A stretch of DNA of 64,000 nucleotides, taken from contig JAZRKP010000083.1 of the NCBI GenBank assembly GCA_045646365.1, positions 1 through 64,000 of the forward strand, read 5' to 3'. The stretch's first letter is position 1. Every line of letters starts with the position of its first letter. Source of the stretch: SIG454 sp045646365. GTDB lineage: Bacteria; Bacillota; Clostridia; Monoglobales; Monoglobaceae. The notes beneath the pieces are model-generated. The model was not told where the DNA came from and searched no databases. It worked only from the letters and a program-made list of their open reading frames with translations. The translations under genes and the position numbers were made by a program. This document shows positions 25,753 to 33,587 of this stretch, one piece after another.

Positions 25753-26925
25753 TTAAAAATAACTTACCTTTATTTTCTTACCCATTTGAGTAAGACACTT
25801 TGAAAGTTCTTCAACAAGATTCATCTTAATGCTGAAGTTTATAGGTAAATCTGGATTCTGGTGTGCAGGGTTTATGGCTCTGCCCACATAGAAATTTATA
25901 TCTGTCGCTTCTTCAAAAAGGAGCTGACAAATCAGGGATGCACCGTCACGCTTGTAGTTCCAGTGTTCATACATTTCGTTTTCAGCAAGATAATCCTTTG
26001 CGTATTCGAGAACTCTGTTAATGGTTATAACACCTTCGGTAACAAGGTCAACGCCTTCAAGCTTTGCAATAGGCGGTACATCTGATTTTTCAAAATTAAG
26101 TGATGTTTTAAGTGGCTTTTTCAAATATTTTGCCGCAATGGAGGAGGTTGTTCCTCCGCATATAATGTGTTTTCCTTCTTTTGAGAAGAATAATGACATC
26201 ATTCTGTCGCAGTCATCACGATTAGATGGTGGACCAAACAATATGTTCATAGGCTCACGCTTTCTGATTTTGACAATACAGGCAGTTGCATCATCGCCCG
26301 GTTTCTGACCATAAAGCTTGTCACATTCATCAATTAAAAGGGTGGAAAGATTTTTCGCAGTAAGCCCTGTTACGGACATAGTTTCAAGAAACTCAACGAT
26401 TTCCTCACGCTTCCAGCCAAAATTGTACGCCATACCTATCCCTGCGTGTGGGCATCCATCACTCATAGCGACAAATATATCGCCCTCCTTCAAACGGATA
26501 GAGGACTTATAAATCTTTTTTCCGTCAATGTTCATTTCAGTTATAGGATAATCGTAATTCATATTATCACGAAGAACGATTACCTGCGGATTATCGTATT
26601 GAATAATTTCCACTGTTTCGTTGTTAATAATATGCATAATCGTAAAGGTTGAATATGCAACGCCACGAACAGAACAAACGGGGAGTGTTGCCGCAATAGT
26701 TGAAACACACTCCTCAAGGGGAAGGTTTGCCGCCATCATTGTTGAAATAATTTTTGATGTGAGGGTGGAGAGAATACTCGCCTTAACACCGCTGCCGAGT
26801 CCGTCAGCGAGAACTATGACGGTTGAGTTCTCTCCTTGTTCAACAATATCAACATGGTCACCGCAAAGCTGTTCTCCGTAGTGGTTAATACTTTTCCAGC
26901 CGATATCAGCACACAAATCATTCAT
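25753..26925 (-). CDS. SpoIIE-type PP2C phosphatase of the hydrogenase cluster
   Basis: 390-residue protein. The N-terminal half is a SpoIIE/PPM phosphatase domain: VIVLADGLGSGVKAS holds the metal-binding Asp-Gly, with FVAMSDGCPHAGIG and PGDDATACIVKIR following. The C-terminal portion (about 210-390) is a separate domain found with these phosphatases (LFGPPSNRDDCDRMMSLFF, IICGGTTSSIAAKYL) and has no membrane segment. Genes of this type lie beside group C sensory [FeFe]-hydrogenases in many anaerobes. The ATG overlaps the end of the upstream hydrogenase gene by 8 bases, so coupled expression is likely. The substrate is unknown, and no partner kinase or anti-sigma gene is visible. Confidence 0.85.
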   Translation of the reverse strand: MNDLCADIGWKSINHYGEQLCGDHVDIVEQGENSTVIVLADGLGSGVKASILSTLTSKIISTMMAANLPLEECVSTIAATLPVCSVRGVAYSTFTIMHIINNETVEIIQYDNPQVIVLRDNMNYDYPITEMNIDGKKIYKSSIRLKEGDIFVAMSDGCPHAGIGMAYNFGWKREEIVEFLETMSVTGLTAKNLSTLLIDECDKLYGQKPGDDATACIVKIRKREPMNILFGPPSNRDDCDRMMSLFFSKEGKHIICGGTTSSIAAKYLKKPLKTSLNFEKSDVPPIAKLEGVDLVTEGVITINRVLEYAKDYLAENEMYEHWNYKRDGASLICQLLFEEATDINFYVGRAINPAHQNPDLPINFSIKMNLVEELSKCLTQMGKKIKVSYF

Positions 26926-28597
26926 CTTGTATTGACTCCTTTAATTTTGCGAGAGCAATTTTAGTTTCAGCGGCTGTTTCACCGAGAAGCGATGCAATCT
27001 CCTGAACAATACGCATCTGCTTGTCAACAACCTTATCAGCAACCTCGATAGTTTGACGGCTGATATTTTCTTTCTTTTCCCGTTCGTTTTGTTCGTCGGT
27101 TATATCACGCATAATACCAATCAAAAGATGAGAGTCTTTATCGTAAACAACAGTTTCCTCGATATATCGTTTATATTCAGCAAGATATACCTTTTTATTC
27201 TTTATATCATTTCCTGTATTACGAACATCAACAAAGTCTTTCGGGTCCATAATGCGAACAACCTGGTCACCGAGAATATCAGTGCTTGAACGGATGTTCA
27301 TAATTCTTCTTGCTGACTCGTTTATCTGCTGAACTTCCAGTTCTTCATTAAGAACGATAAGTCCGTTAGGAGTGTTCTTAACGATTGTATCAGAAAAGCT
27401 TTCAGCTTTATCCTTAAGGAATGGAAGACACATAGAAATTTCAGCCTTACCCTGACATATTGCGATTGCTTTTTCGCGACAAGTATTATAACCGCAAGAA
27501 CCACAGTTAAGTTCATCTGTTGGTTTGAATTTGCCCATTTGTCTTAGGACATTGTAAATCTCAGTTTCTGAGGGCATAGTAAGTCTGTGCTCAATGTAGC
27601 TGAATTGTTTCTTCAGGTCAATGTAGTCAGGCTGAGTAACGGCAAAGTCTTTTGAACCGGCATAGTTTGCTATGGTTATATAGTCCTTTACCGGGGCAGT
27701 ACGATGATATTTTTCCATAACGGGACCGCCGATACAGCTTCCTGCACAAGCGGACATTTCTATGAAACATTTATGGATTTTTCCGCTTTCAATATCCTTT
27801 AAAGCGTCAATACAGTTTTCAATTCCGTCAAGAGCGATATAGGTGTAGCCTGGAGCATCCTGATTCATAGTTTTTAAAATTCCACCCGTTGTCGGGAAGA
27901 ACCTTGCACGGCTTTCTTCGTTTGAATCAATATCCTGCTTAAGTTCAATGTTTTCTTCCTTGAGCCATCTTGTAAGTTCTTCAAAAGTCAAAACAGCATC
28001 AACTATTCCTTCGTAGTATTCAGCCTCATCTTTTTTAGCAACACAAGGACCGATAAAAACGGTTTTAGCATCAGGAAACCGCTTTTTTATATCCTGGCAA
28101 TGTGCTTGCATAGGCGAAATAACATCTGCAAGATATTCAAGCGCTGCAGGGAAATATTTCTGAATAAGTAAATTTACAGAATGACAGCAAGAACTGATGA
28201 CAATATCCCTGTCGTCCTCTTTGAGCATTCTTTCGTATTCTTTTTTGACGATTGTTGCCCCGATGGCAGTTTCTTCAACATCGTGGAAACCTAATTTACG
28301 GAGGGCATCACGCATAGAGTCGATTCCGACACCTTCGTAATTTGCAACAAAGGATGGAGCGAGGCTGACAATAACCGGTTCATCGCCTTGGAGCAGCACC
28401 TTAACCTTTTCGGTTTCGTCAACAATCTGCTTTGCATTTTGCGGACAAACAACAAAACATTGTCCGCATAAAATACACTCATTTCCGATAATGTGTGCCT
28501 GATTCCCGGAAAAACGAATTGCTTTGACCGGACAGTGACGAATGCACTTGTAGCAGTTTTTACAGTTGGATTTTTTCAAAGTCAAGCAGTTTGGCAT
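26918..28597 (-). CDS. Sensory (group C) [FeFe]-hydrogenase with PAS domain
   Basis: 559 residues. Two ferredoxin-type clusters come first (C12, C15, C18, C22 and C41, C44, C47, C51). The H-cluster domain follows, with altered loops VISSCCHSVN, IGPCVAKKDE and EMSACAGSCIGG. A four-Cys module (CGSCGYNTCREKAIAICQG) precedes a PAS domain (about 410-510, TIVKNTPNGLIVLNEELEVQQINESARR) and a C-terminal coiled coil. This order is that of HydS-type putative H2 sensors. The absence of the CCP that follows the first loop in catalytic enzymes fits a sensing role. ATG 28597 is chosen over GTG 28606 because AAAGGA lies 11 bases before it. Confidence 0.87.
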   Translation of the reverse strand: MPNCLTLKKSNCKNCYKCIRHCPVKAIRFSGNQAHIIGNECILCGQCFVVCPQNAKQIVDETEKVKVLLQGDEPVIVSLAPSFVANYEGVGIDSMRDALRKLGFHDVEETAIGATIVKKEYERMLKEDDRDIVISSCCHSVNLLIQKYFPAALEYLADVISPMQAHCQDIKKRFPDAKTVFIGPCVAKKDEAEYYEGIVDAVLTFEELTRWLKEENIELKQDIDSNEESRARFFPTTGGILKTMNQDAPGYTYIALDGIENCIDALKDIESGKIHKCFIEMSACAGSCIGGPVMEKYHRTAPVKDYITIANYAGSKDFAVTQPDYIDLKKQFSYIEHRLTMPSETEIYNVLRQMGKFKPTDELNCGSCGYNTCREKAIAICQGKAEISMCLPFLKDKAESFSDTIVKNTPNGLIVLNEELEVQQINESARRIMNIRSSTDILGDQVVRIMDPKDFVDVRNTGNDIKNKKVYLAEYKRYIEETVVYDKDSHLLIGIMRDITDEQNEREKKENISRQTIEVADKVVDKQMRIVQEIASLLGETAAETKIALAKLKESIQDE

Positions 28598-28602
28598 CAG
28601 GT

Positions 28603-28863
28603 TCACATCCTTTCGTTTTTAAGTACAGCAAGCACTTTATCGTTAAAAAATTCTTTAAAATTCTCCCTTGTTATCCCTATATGAATTTCATCATCAACCT
28701 GAACAGTTACGCCGAAACGGTTGCATTTACCAATGCAGAAACTGCCTGTAAGCGTAATGGCGTCCTCAAGATGATTTTCTTCAACGGCTTTAGTCAATAG
28801 CTCAACAATTTCGGGAGAGCCTTTTAAATGACAAGAACTACCGACACATATCTGAATTACCAT
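28603..28863 (-). CDS. Thioredoxin-like [2Fe-2S] ferredoxin (86 aa)
   Basis: Small protein of the NuoE/24-kDa thioredoxin-like ferredoxin family. The four cluster ligands are C6, C11, C43 and C47 (CVGSSC and CIGKC). It is a close paralogue of the next gene upstream, with ligands at identical positions. It probably carries electrons to or from the Fe-S hydrogenase proteins encoded downstream; that is inferred from context. Confidence 0.85.
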   Translation of the reverse strand: MVIQICVGSSCHLKGSPEIVELLTKAVEENHLEDAITLTGSFCIGKCNRFGVTVQVDDEIHIGITRENFKEFFNDKVLAVLKNERM

Positions 28864-28870
28864 ATTATCC

Positions 28871-29110
28871 TCACGCCTTTGCTAAAACTTCGTTGTTGAA
28901 AAATTCGTCAACTGTCTCAGGAGTAACGGAATAAAATGTTTCATCAACAGTTACGCAAACCCCCTGCTGACATTTTCCCATACAAAATGTTCCGATAAGT
29001 TCAACCTTATCACCAACATTGTTTTCGCTGATAAGGCTCTGGAGTCGTTCAACAACCTGACGAGAACCTTTAATGTGGCATGAGCTTCCAATACATACAG
29101 TTATTTTCAT
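28871..29110 (-). CDS. Thioredoxin-like [2Fe-2S] ferredoxin (79 aa)
   Basis: First gene of the minus-strand hydrogenase cluster. Ligands C6, C11, C43 and C47 (CIGSSC and CMGKC) mark the thioredoxin-like [2Fe-2S] fold. An additional Cys (C52) is absent from the paralogue. It has an AAAGGATG ribosome binding site and lies 7 bases upstream of its paralogue, consistent with a tandem duplication. Confidence 0.85.
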   Translation of the reverse strand: MKITVCIGSSCHIKGSRQVVERLQSLISENNVGDKVELIGTFCMGKCQQGVCVTVDETFYSVTPETVDEFFNNEVLAKA

Positions 29111-29175
29111 TAAAATACATCCTTTCTGACTATGTAATATTTAATATTCCTTGTTTATTTCGACAATCTTCATCT

Positions 29176-29204
29176 ATTATATCATATTTATTTTCATATC
29201 GCAA
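29176..29204 (-). promoter_or_regulatory. Promoter for the hydrogenase cluster
   Basis: Reading the minus strand: TTGCGA (29204-29199), a 17-base spacer, and TATAAT (29181-29176). It is divergent from the ABC-F promoter in the 199-base gap 29111-29309, which is otherwise very AT-rich with nothing else recognisable. Confidence 0.7.
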
Positions 29205-29237
29205 TATATCAATGTAAAAAATATATAAATATTTAGT

Positions 29238-29266
29238 TTGACTATTTGATTTTGTTGTGGTACAAT
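29238..29266 (+). promoter_or_regulatory. Promoter for the second ABC-F gene
   Basis: TTGACT (29238-29243), a 17-base spacer, and TACAAT (29261-29266). No leader-encoded uORF or attenuator, as often seen before resistance ABC-F genes, is visible in the short leader. Confidence 0.65.
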
Positions 29267-29309
29267 AAAAAAATATAGTGGAAAATTCAGGGAATACAGG
29301 AGAAAATAA

Positions 29310-30863
29310 ATGAGTATACTTAACGCTGATAATATATCACACAGTTTTGGAGGCAGGCAAATTCTTGAAGATGCAACATTCAGATTGTTAAAGGGTGAGC
29401 ATATCGGTCTTATTGGTGCAAACGGAGAGGGAAAATCAACATTTCTTAAAATAATAACAGGTGAGCTTACCCCTGAAAAGGGAAAGGTTGAGTGGTGCAG
29501 ACATATAACTTATGGTTATCTTGACCAGTATTCGACTCTTGAAAAGGGTAAAACCATAATAGATATTTTAAGGGGAGCCTTTGTTCATCTCAGTGAGATT
29601 GAGGCTGAAATGCTGAGTATTTATGATAAAATGGGTTATGCAACTGATGAAGAAATGGCTGAGATGATGGAAGAGGTTGGTGAGTTACAGGAAATTCTTG
29701 ATTCGTCAGGGTATTATACTATTGACACTAAAATCTCTGAATATGCAAATGGTCTTGGTCTTGGTGAAATAGGTCTTGATAAAGATGTTACAGAGCTTAG
29801 CGGAGGACAGAGAGCAAAGGTTTTGCTTGCAAAGGTTTTGCTGGAAAATCCTATGATTCTCATTCTGGACGAGCCGACAAACTTTCTTGATGAAAACCAT
29901 ATAAACTGGCTTACAAATTTTCTGCAAAACTATGAAAATGCTTTCATTCTTGTTTCGCATGATATGCCGTTTTTAACAGCAGTAACAAATGTTATATATC
30001 ATCTGGAAAATACGGTTTTAACAAGATATAAAGGAACATACGAAGATTTTTTGAGAATGTATGATTTGAAGAAACAGCAGGTTGAACAGGCTTATAAAAA
30101 GCAACAGAAGAAGATAGCTGATTTAGAGGACTTTGTTGCAAGAAATAAGGCGAGAGCAGCAACGGCAACTCTTGCAAGGTCAAGACAGAAAGAACTCGAT
30201 AAAATGGAGCGAATAAATATTGCTCCGGAAAAAATTAAACCATCATTCTCGTTTAAAAACGACAGAGCACCAGGTAGAGTTGTTATTTCTGCGAAAGATT
30301 TGGTAATTGGCTATGACTCGCCTCTTACAAAGAAAATTGATGTTGTTATAGAGCGGAATAAAAAAATAGCAATAAGAGGTGTAAACGGATTAGGCAAATC
30401 AACACTTCTTAAAACTTTACTTAAACTTATCCCGACACTTGAGGGTGAAATTCAGCATGACCAGTTTATGAATGTCGGATATTTTGAGCAGGAGGAAAGC
30501 TCGTCGGACAAGACGGCACTTCAGGAATTCTGGGATGAATTTCCTTCTTTAACCAATGCAGAGGCAAGAGCCGCTCTTGCAAGATGCGGATTAACAACAG
30601 AACATATAACAACACAGATGCGTGTTTTATCGGGCGGTGAAAATGCAAAAGTACGCCTTTGTAAAATAATGCAAAATCCTGTAAATGTTCTTGTTCTGGA
30701 CGAGCCGACAAATCACCTTGATGTTGCGGCAAAGGAAGAACTTGCGAAAGCGATTAAAGAGTTTAAAGGTACAGTTTTGCTTGTATGCCACGAAAGTGAG
30801 TTTTATACAGGAATTGTTGATGAAATATGGGATGTTTCTGAGTGGAGTACCAAAATTGTATAA
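29310..30863 (+). CDS. ABC-F family ATPase (517 aa)
   Basis: Twin-ABC cytosolic ATPase. Domain 1 has GANGEGKST, LSGGQRAKVLLA and LILDEPTNFLD. Domain 2 has GVNGLGKST, LSGGENAKVRLC and LVLDEPTNHLD. The charged interdomain linker is at about residues 240-310. It has no C-terminal coiled-coil extension, unlike the 637-residue ABC-F at 7087. The second switch region reads CHESEF rather than the common SHDRYF. The form is closest to the YkpA/YbiT group of translation factors. Whether it protects the ribosome from antibiotics cannot be decided from sequence alone. It is monocistronic. Confidence 0.92.
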   Translation: MSILNADNISHSFGGRQILEDATFRLLKGEHIGLIGANGEGKSTFLKIITGELTPEKGKVEWCRHITYGYLDQYSTLEKGKTIIDILRGAFVHLSEIEAEMLSIYDKMGYATDEEMAEMMEEVGELQEILDSSGYYTIDTKISEYANGLGLGEIGLDKDVTELSGGQRAKVLLAKVLLENPMILILDEPTNFLDENHINWLTNFLQNYENAFILVSHDMPFLTAVTNVIYHLENTVLTRYKGTYEDFLRMYDLKKQQVEQAYKKQQKKIADLEDFVARNKARAATATLARSRQKELDKMERINIAPEKIKPSFSFKNDRAPGRVVISAKDLVIGYDSPLTKKIDVVIERNKKIAIRGVNGLGKSTLLKTLLKLIPTLEGEIQHDQFMNVGYFEQEESSSDKTALQEFWDEFPSLTNAEARAALARCGLTTEHITTQMRVLSGGENAKVRLCKIMQNPVNVLVLDEPTNHLDVAAKEELAKAIKEFKGTVLLVCHESEFYTGIVDEIWDVSEWSTKIV

Positions 30864-30891
30864 AATAAACTAAAAAATCCCAAATTAGTTG

Positions 30892-30920
30892 TGGACAAAT
30901 GAGTTTATTTATATTATAAT
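30892..30920 (+). promoter_or_regulatory. Promoter for the ATP synthase operon
   Basis: TGGACA (30892-30897), a 17-base spacer, and TATAAT (30915-30920), about 54 bases before the atpI start codon. Confidence 0.75.
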
Positions 30921-30973
30921 TGAGTAATAATGTTGAATTGATGGAACAATAATATAAATGCTTGGGAGATATT

Positions 30974-31351
30974 ATGGCGAAAGTAGATGCAACGGTTATA
31001 AAAGAAACTAAATATATTGCTGAATTTGTCATTTTGCTTAGCGTGGCTATGCAGGCGGTTTTTCTGATTATAGGAAAATGGAATTATACCGTTTTGCTAG
31101 GGAATATTTTAAGTGCTTTGGCGGGAATATTGAACTTTTTCTTAATGGGGATTTCCGTTCAGAAAGCACTTGCCAAAGACGCTCAATCAGCAAAGACAAC
31201 AATGAAAATTTCGCAGACATACAGAATTTTTTTTCTTGCTGTTATCCTGATAATAGGATTTACTGTTCCTGTATTTGATAAATGGGCGACAGTAATTGGC
31301 ATTTTATTTCCAAGAGTTGCAGTTGCCTGCTCGGGATTTGTTAGAAGATAG
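30974..31351 (+). CDS. atpI: ATP synthase subunit I (AtpI-like)
   Basis: 125-residue protein with four predicted membrane helices (around residues 16-32, 38-58, 80-98 and 102-120). It is in the position where AtpI, a c-ring assembly or Mg2+ accessory factor, is found at the head of atp operons. Sequence conservation in this family is low, so the call rests on position and topology. ATG 30974 is preferred to TTG 30962 because GGGAGA lies just before it. Confidence 0.8.
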   Translation: MAKVDATVIKETKYIAEFVILLSVAMQAVFLIIGKWNYTVLLGNILSALAGILNFFLMGISVQKALAKDAQSAKTTMKISQTYRIFFLAVILIIGFTVPVFDKWATVIGILFPRVAVACSGFVRR

Positions 31352-31364
31352 AGGTGATATTTAA

Positions 31365-32264
31365 TTGAAAAAACTAAACAAACGATTTGTTTTAATTGAT
31401 GTTTTATATATCCTTATGATGGTTTTGCCTGTGCTTGCAGGGATTATACTTAAAGTTATGACCGCACCATCAGCGGAAGGGATACAAATTTCAGGTGCAA
31501 GGATTTATTCTGTCATTCCTGCTCCTGTGCAGAATTTGGTAATCACAGAAGCACAGATAAATTCGTGGCTTGTTATGATTTCAATTGTTGGATTGTGTTT
31601 GTATTTGACACACGGACTGAAAACAAGAAATATCCTTAAAAGACAGCATCTTGCGGAGTGGATGGTAAAAACTGTTGATGGAATTGTTGTTAGCAATATG
31701 GGTGAATATTTTGCAGGTTTTTCTCCGTTCATTGCAACAATACTTGCCTTATCAGCATTCTCAAGTCTGCTTTCTCTGACAGGACTGTATCCTCCGACTT
31801 CTGATTTGAATGTTGTTGGCGGATGGGCACTTCTGGTGTTTATACTCATAACTTATTATAAGTTTAAATGTGGACCTATTCAGTATATGAAAAGCTTTGC
31901 GGACCCTGTGTTGCTGGCGCCGCTCAATGTTATAAGTGAAATAGCAACCCCAATTTCAATGGCGTTCCGTCATTATGGAAATGTCCTCTCAGGAGCGGTT
32001 ATTTCCGTTCTTGTTGCAACGGGACTTCAGGGGCTTTCAAATTTGATTTTCGGATGGCTTCCAGGTTTTCTGGGTGAGTTTCCGTTCTTGCAAATAGGTA
32101 TTCCTGCTATACTCTCAATTTACTTTGATGTGTTCAGCGGATGCTTGCAGGCGTATATATTTGCAATGCTTACTATGATGTATGTTTCCGGCGGATTTCC
32201 GCTTGAGGAATATATAAAAAGAAAAAAACAAAATAATTTATCAGGAGGTAATTTATCATGTTAG
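31365..32264 (+). CDS. atpB: F0F1 ATP synthase subunit a
   Basis: 299-residue stator membrane protein forming the ion half-channels. The essential arginine lies in ISMAFRHYGNVLSG, and the last helices include the Gln-rich LQAYIFAMLTMMYV. The start codon is TTG at 31365, supported by GAGGTGAT at ideal spacing. The end overlaps the atpE start by 7 bases. Confidence 0.94.
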   Translation: MKKLNKRFVLIDVLYILMMVLPVLAGIILKVMTAPSAEGIQISGARIYSVIPAPVQNLVITEAQINSWLVMISIVGLCLYLTHGLKTRNILKRQHLAEWMVKTVDGIVVSNMGEYFAGFSPFIATILALSAFSSLLSLTGLYPPTSDLNVVGGWALLVFILITYYKFKCGPIQYMKSFADPVLLAPLNVISEIATPISMAFRHYGNVLSGAVISVLVATGLQGLSNLIFGWLPGFLGEFPFLQIGIPAILSIYFDVFSGCLQAYIFAMLTMMYVSGGFPLEEYIKRKKQNNLSGGNLSC

Positions 32265-32542
32265 AATTGGCTATCGGTATTATTCTTGGAGGATGTGCAT
32301 TGGGTGCAGGAACTGCTATGATTGCAGGTATCGGACCTGGTATTGGTGAAGGTAACGCTGTTGCTAAAGCCTGCGAAGCTATTGCTCGTCAGCCTGAAAG
32401 TAAGGGCGATGTAACAAGCACAATGCTTATGGGATGTGCTATTGCGGAAACAACAGGTCTTTATGCCCTGGTTATCGCAATCCTTCTTATATTTGTTGCA
32501 CCAAACCTGCTTGTTGATATTTTATTAAACGCGATTAAATAA
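32258..32542 (+). CDS. atpE: F0F1 ATP synthase subunit c, two-carboxylate Na+-type
   Basis: 94-residue helical hairpin that builds the rotor ring. The loop ARQPES is conserved. The ion-binding carboxylate is E64 in AIAETTGLY, with T65 and Y69 beside it as in Na+-binding rings (E, S/T, Y). In helix 1 the residue that is Gln32 in Ilyobacter is a second glutamate, E31 (GIGEG), 33 residues before E64. This gives the two-carboxylate site described for the Na+ ring of Fusobacterium nucleatum. Na+ coupling is therefore predicted. It has a strong GGAGG ribosome binding site. Confidence 0.94.
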   Translation: MLELAIGIILGGCALGAGTAMIAGIGPGIGEGNAVAKACEAIARQPESKGDVTSTMLMGCAIAETTGLYALVIAILLIFVAPNLLVDILLNAIK

Positions 32543-32554
32543 GGAGTACAGAAA

Positions 32555-33073
32555 ATGGTACAATCATTGGATGTGATTTCAGTTAATCTTTGGCAGATTC
32601 TTATTTCTCTCGCCAATCTTACAATTCTTTTCCTGCTTGTTAAAAAGTTTCTGTTCAAGCCTGTTAAGAATATTCTTGAAAAACGGGACAATGAAATAGA
32701 AACTCAGTATAATAACGCTGAAGAAAAAGAACGGGAAGCATCTTTGAACAAGGAAAACTGGGAGAAAAAGATGCAGACGGCAGAGGAAGAAGCTAATTCC
32801 ATTTTAGCTGACGCAACAGAAAATGCAAAGTTCAGAGGTGAGAAAATAGTTTCTGAGGCGAAAATGCGTGCTGATGTAATTATCCGTCAGGCAGAGACTG
32901 AAGCTGAACTTGAACATAAAAAGGCGATAGAAGGAATAAAACGGGAGATTGTTGAGGTGTCGGGTGCACTGGCCGAGAAAATGCTTGAGCGCGAAATTGA
33001 CGAGAACGACCACCGCAATCTTATAGATTCCTTTATTGAGAAAATAGGTGAAAATAATGACGGAAATCAGTAA
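32555..33073 (+). CDS. atpF: F0F1 ATP synthase subunit b
   Basis: 172 residues: one N-terminal membrane helix (about 12-32, WQILISLANLTILFLLVKKFLF) followed by the arginine-marked LFKPVKNILEKRDNEIE and a long charged helix that dimerises as the peripheral stalk. Standard length and place. Its 3' end overlaps atpH. Confidence 0.94.
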   Translation: MVQSLDVISVNLWQILISLANLTILFLLVKKFLFKPVKNILEKRDNEIETQYNNAEEKEREASLNKENWEKKMQTAEEEANSILADATENAKFRGEKIVSEAKMRADVIIRQAETEAELEHKKAIEGIKREIVEVSGALAEKMLEREIDENDHRNLIDSFIEKIGENNDGNQ

Positions 33074-33587
33074 GGAATACGGAACTGCGCTTTTTATGCT
33101 TGCCTGTGAAAGGGATAAAAAGAAAGAGTATAGTGTGGCGCTTGAAACCGTTAAAGCTGCCCTTTTGGAGTCCTCGGATTATTTGGAGTTTTTGTCATCT
33201 CCGAGTGTTTCTTTAAAAGAGAGATTATCGTCTCTTAAAGAAGTTTTTTCGGGGAAAATTCCTGAGGATGTTCTGTCTTATATACAGCTTATTTGTGAGA
33301 AAGGCAGAATGAAGTGCTTTGAGGAATCCGTTGAGGCGTATAAACTTCTTTTAGCAGAATCTGAGCGGGTTGTTAAGGCTAAAATAACAAGTGTTATTGC
33401 ACTTAGTGATGAAGAAAAAGAAAAGCTCAGAATTAAACTGGAAGAAACTTATAAACAAAAAGTGGAAATTGAATATTTCACAGATGCTTCCCTGATGGGC
33501 GGTATTGTTATGGAAGTGGACGGAAAGGTTTCAGACGGAAGCCTTAAGAGCCGTTTGCGTGATATAAAGGAAGTGATTAGCAAATGA
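33057..33587 (+). CDS. atpH: F0F1 ATP synthase subunit delta
   Basis: 176-residue stator protein linking subunit b to the F1 head (OSCP family). N-terminal helical bundle YGTALFMLACERD; C-terminal signature SLMGGIVMEVDGKVSDGSLKSRL. The frame opens with GTG 33048, but ATG 33057 is preferred: AGGTGA precedes it, and MTEISKEYGTALF matches the family. It overlaps atpF by 17 bases and atpA by 4. Confidence 0.94.
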   Translation: MTEISKEYGTALFMLACERDKKKEYSVALETVKAALLESSDYLEFLSSPSVSLKERLSSLKEVFSGKIPEDVLSYIQLICEKGRMKCFEESVEAYKLLLAESERVVKAKITSVIALSDEEKEKLRIKLEETYKQKVEIEYFTDASLMGGIVMEVDGKVSDGSLKSRLRDIKEVISK

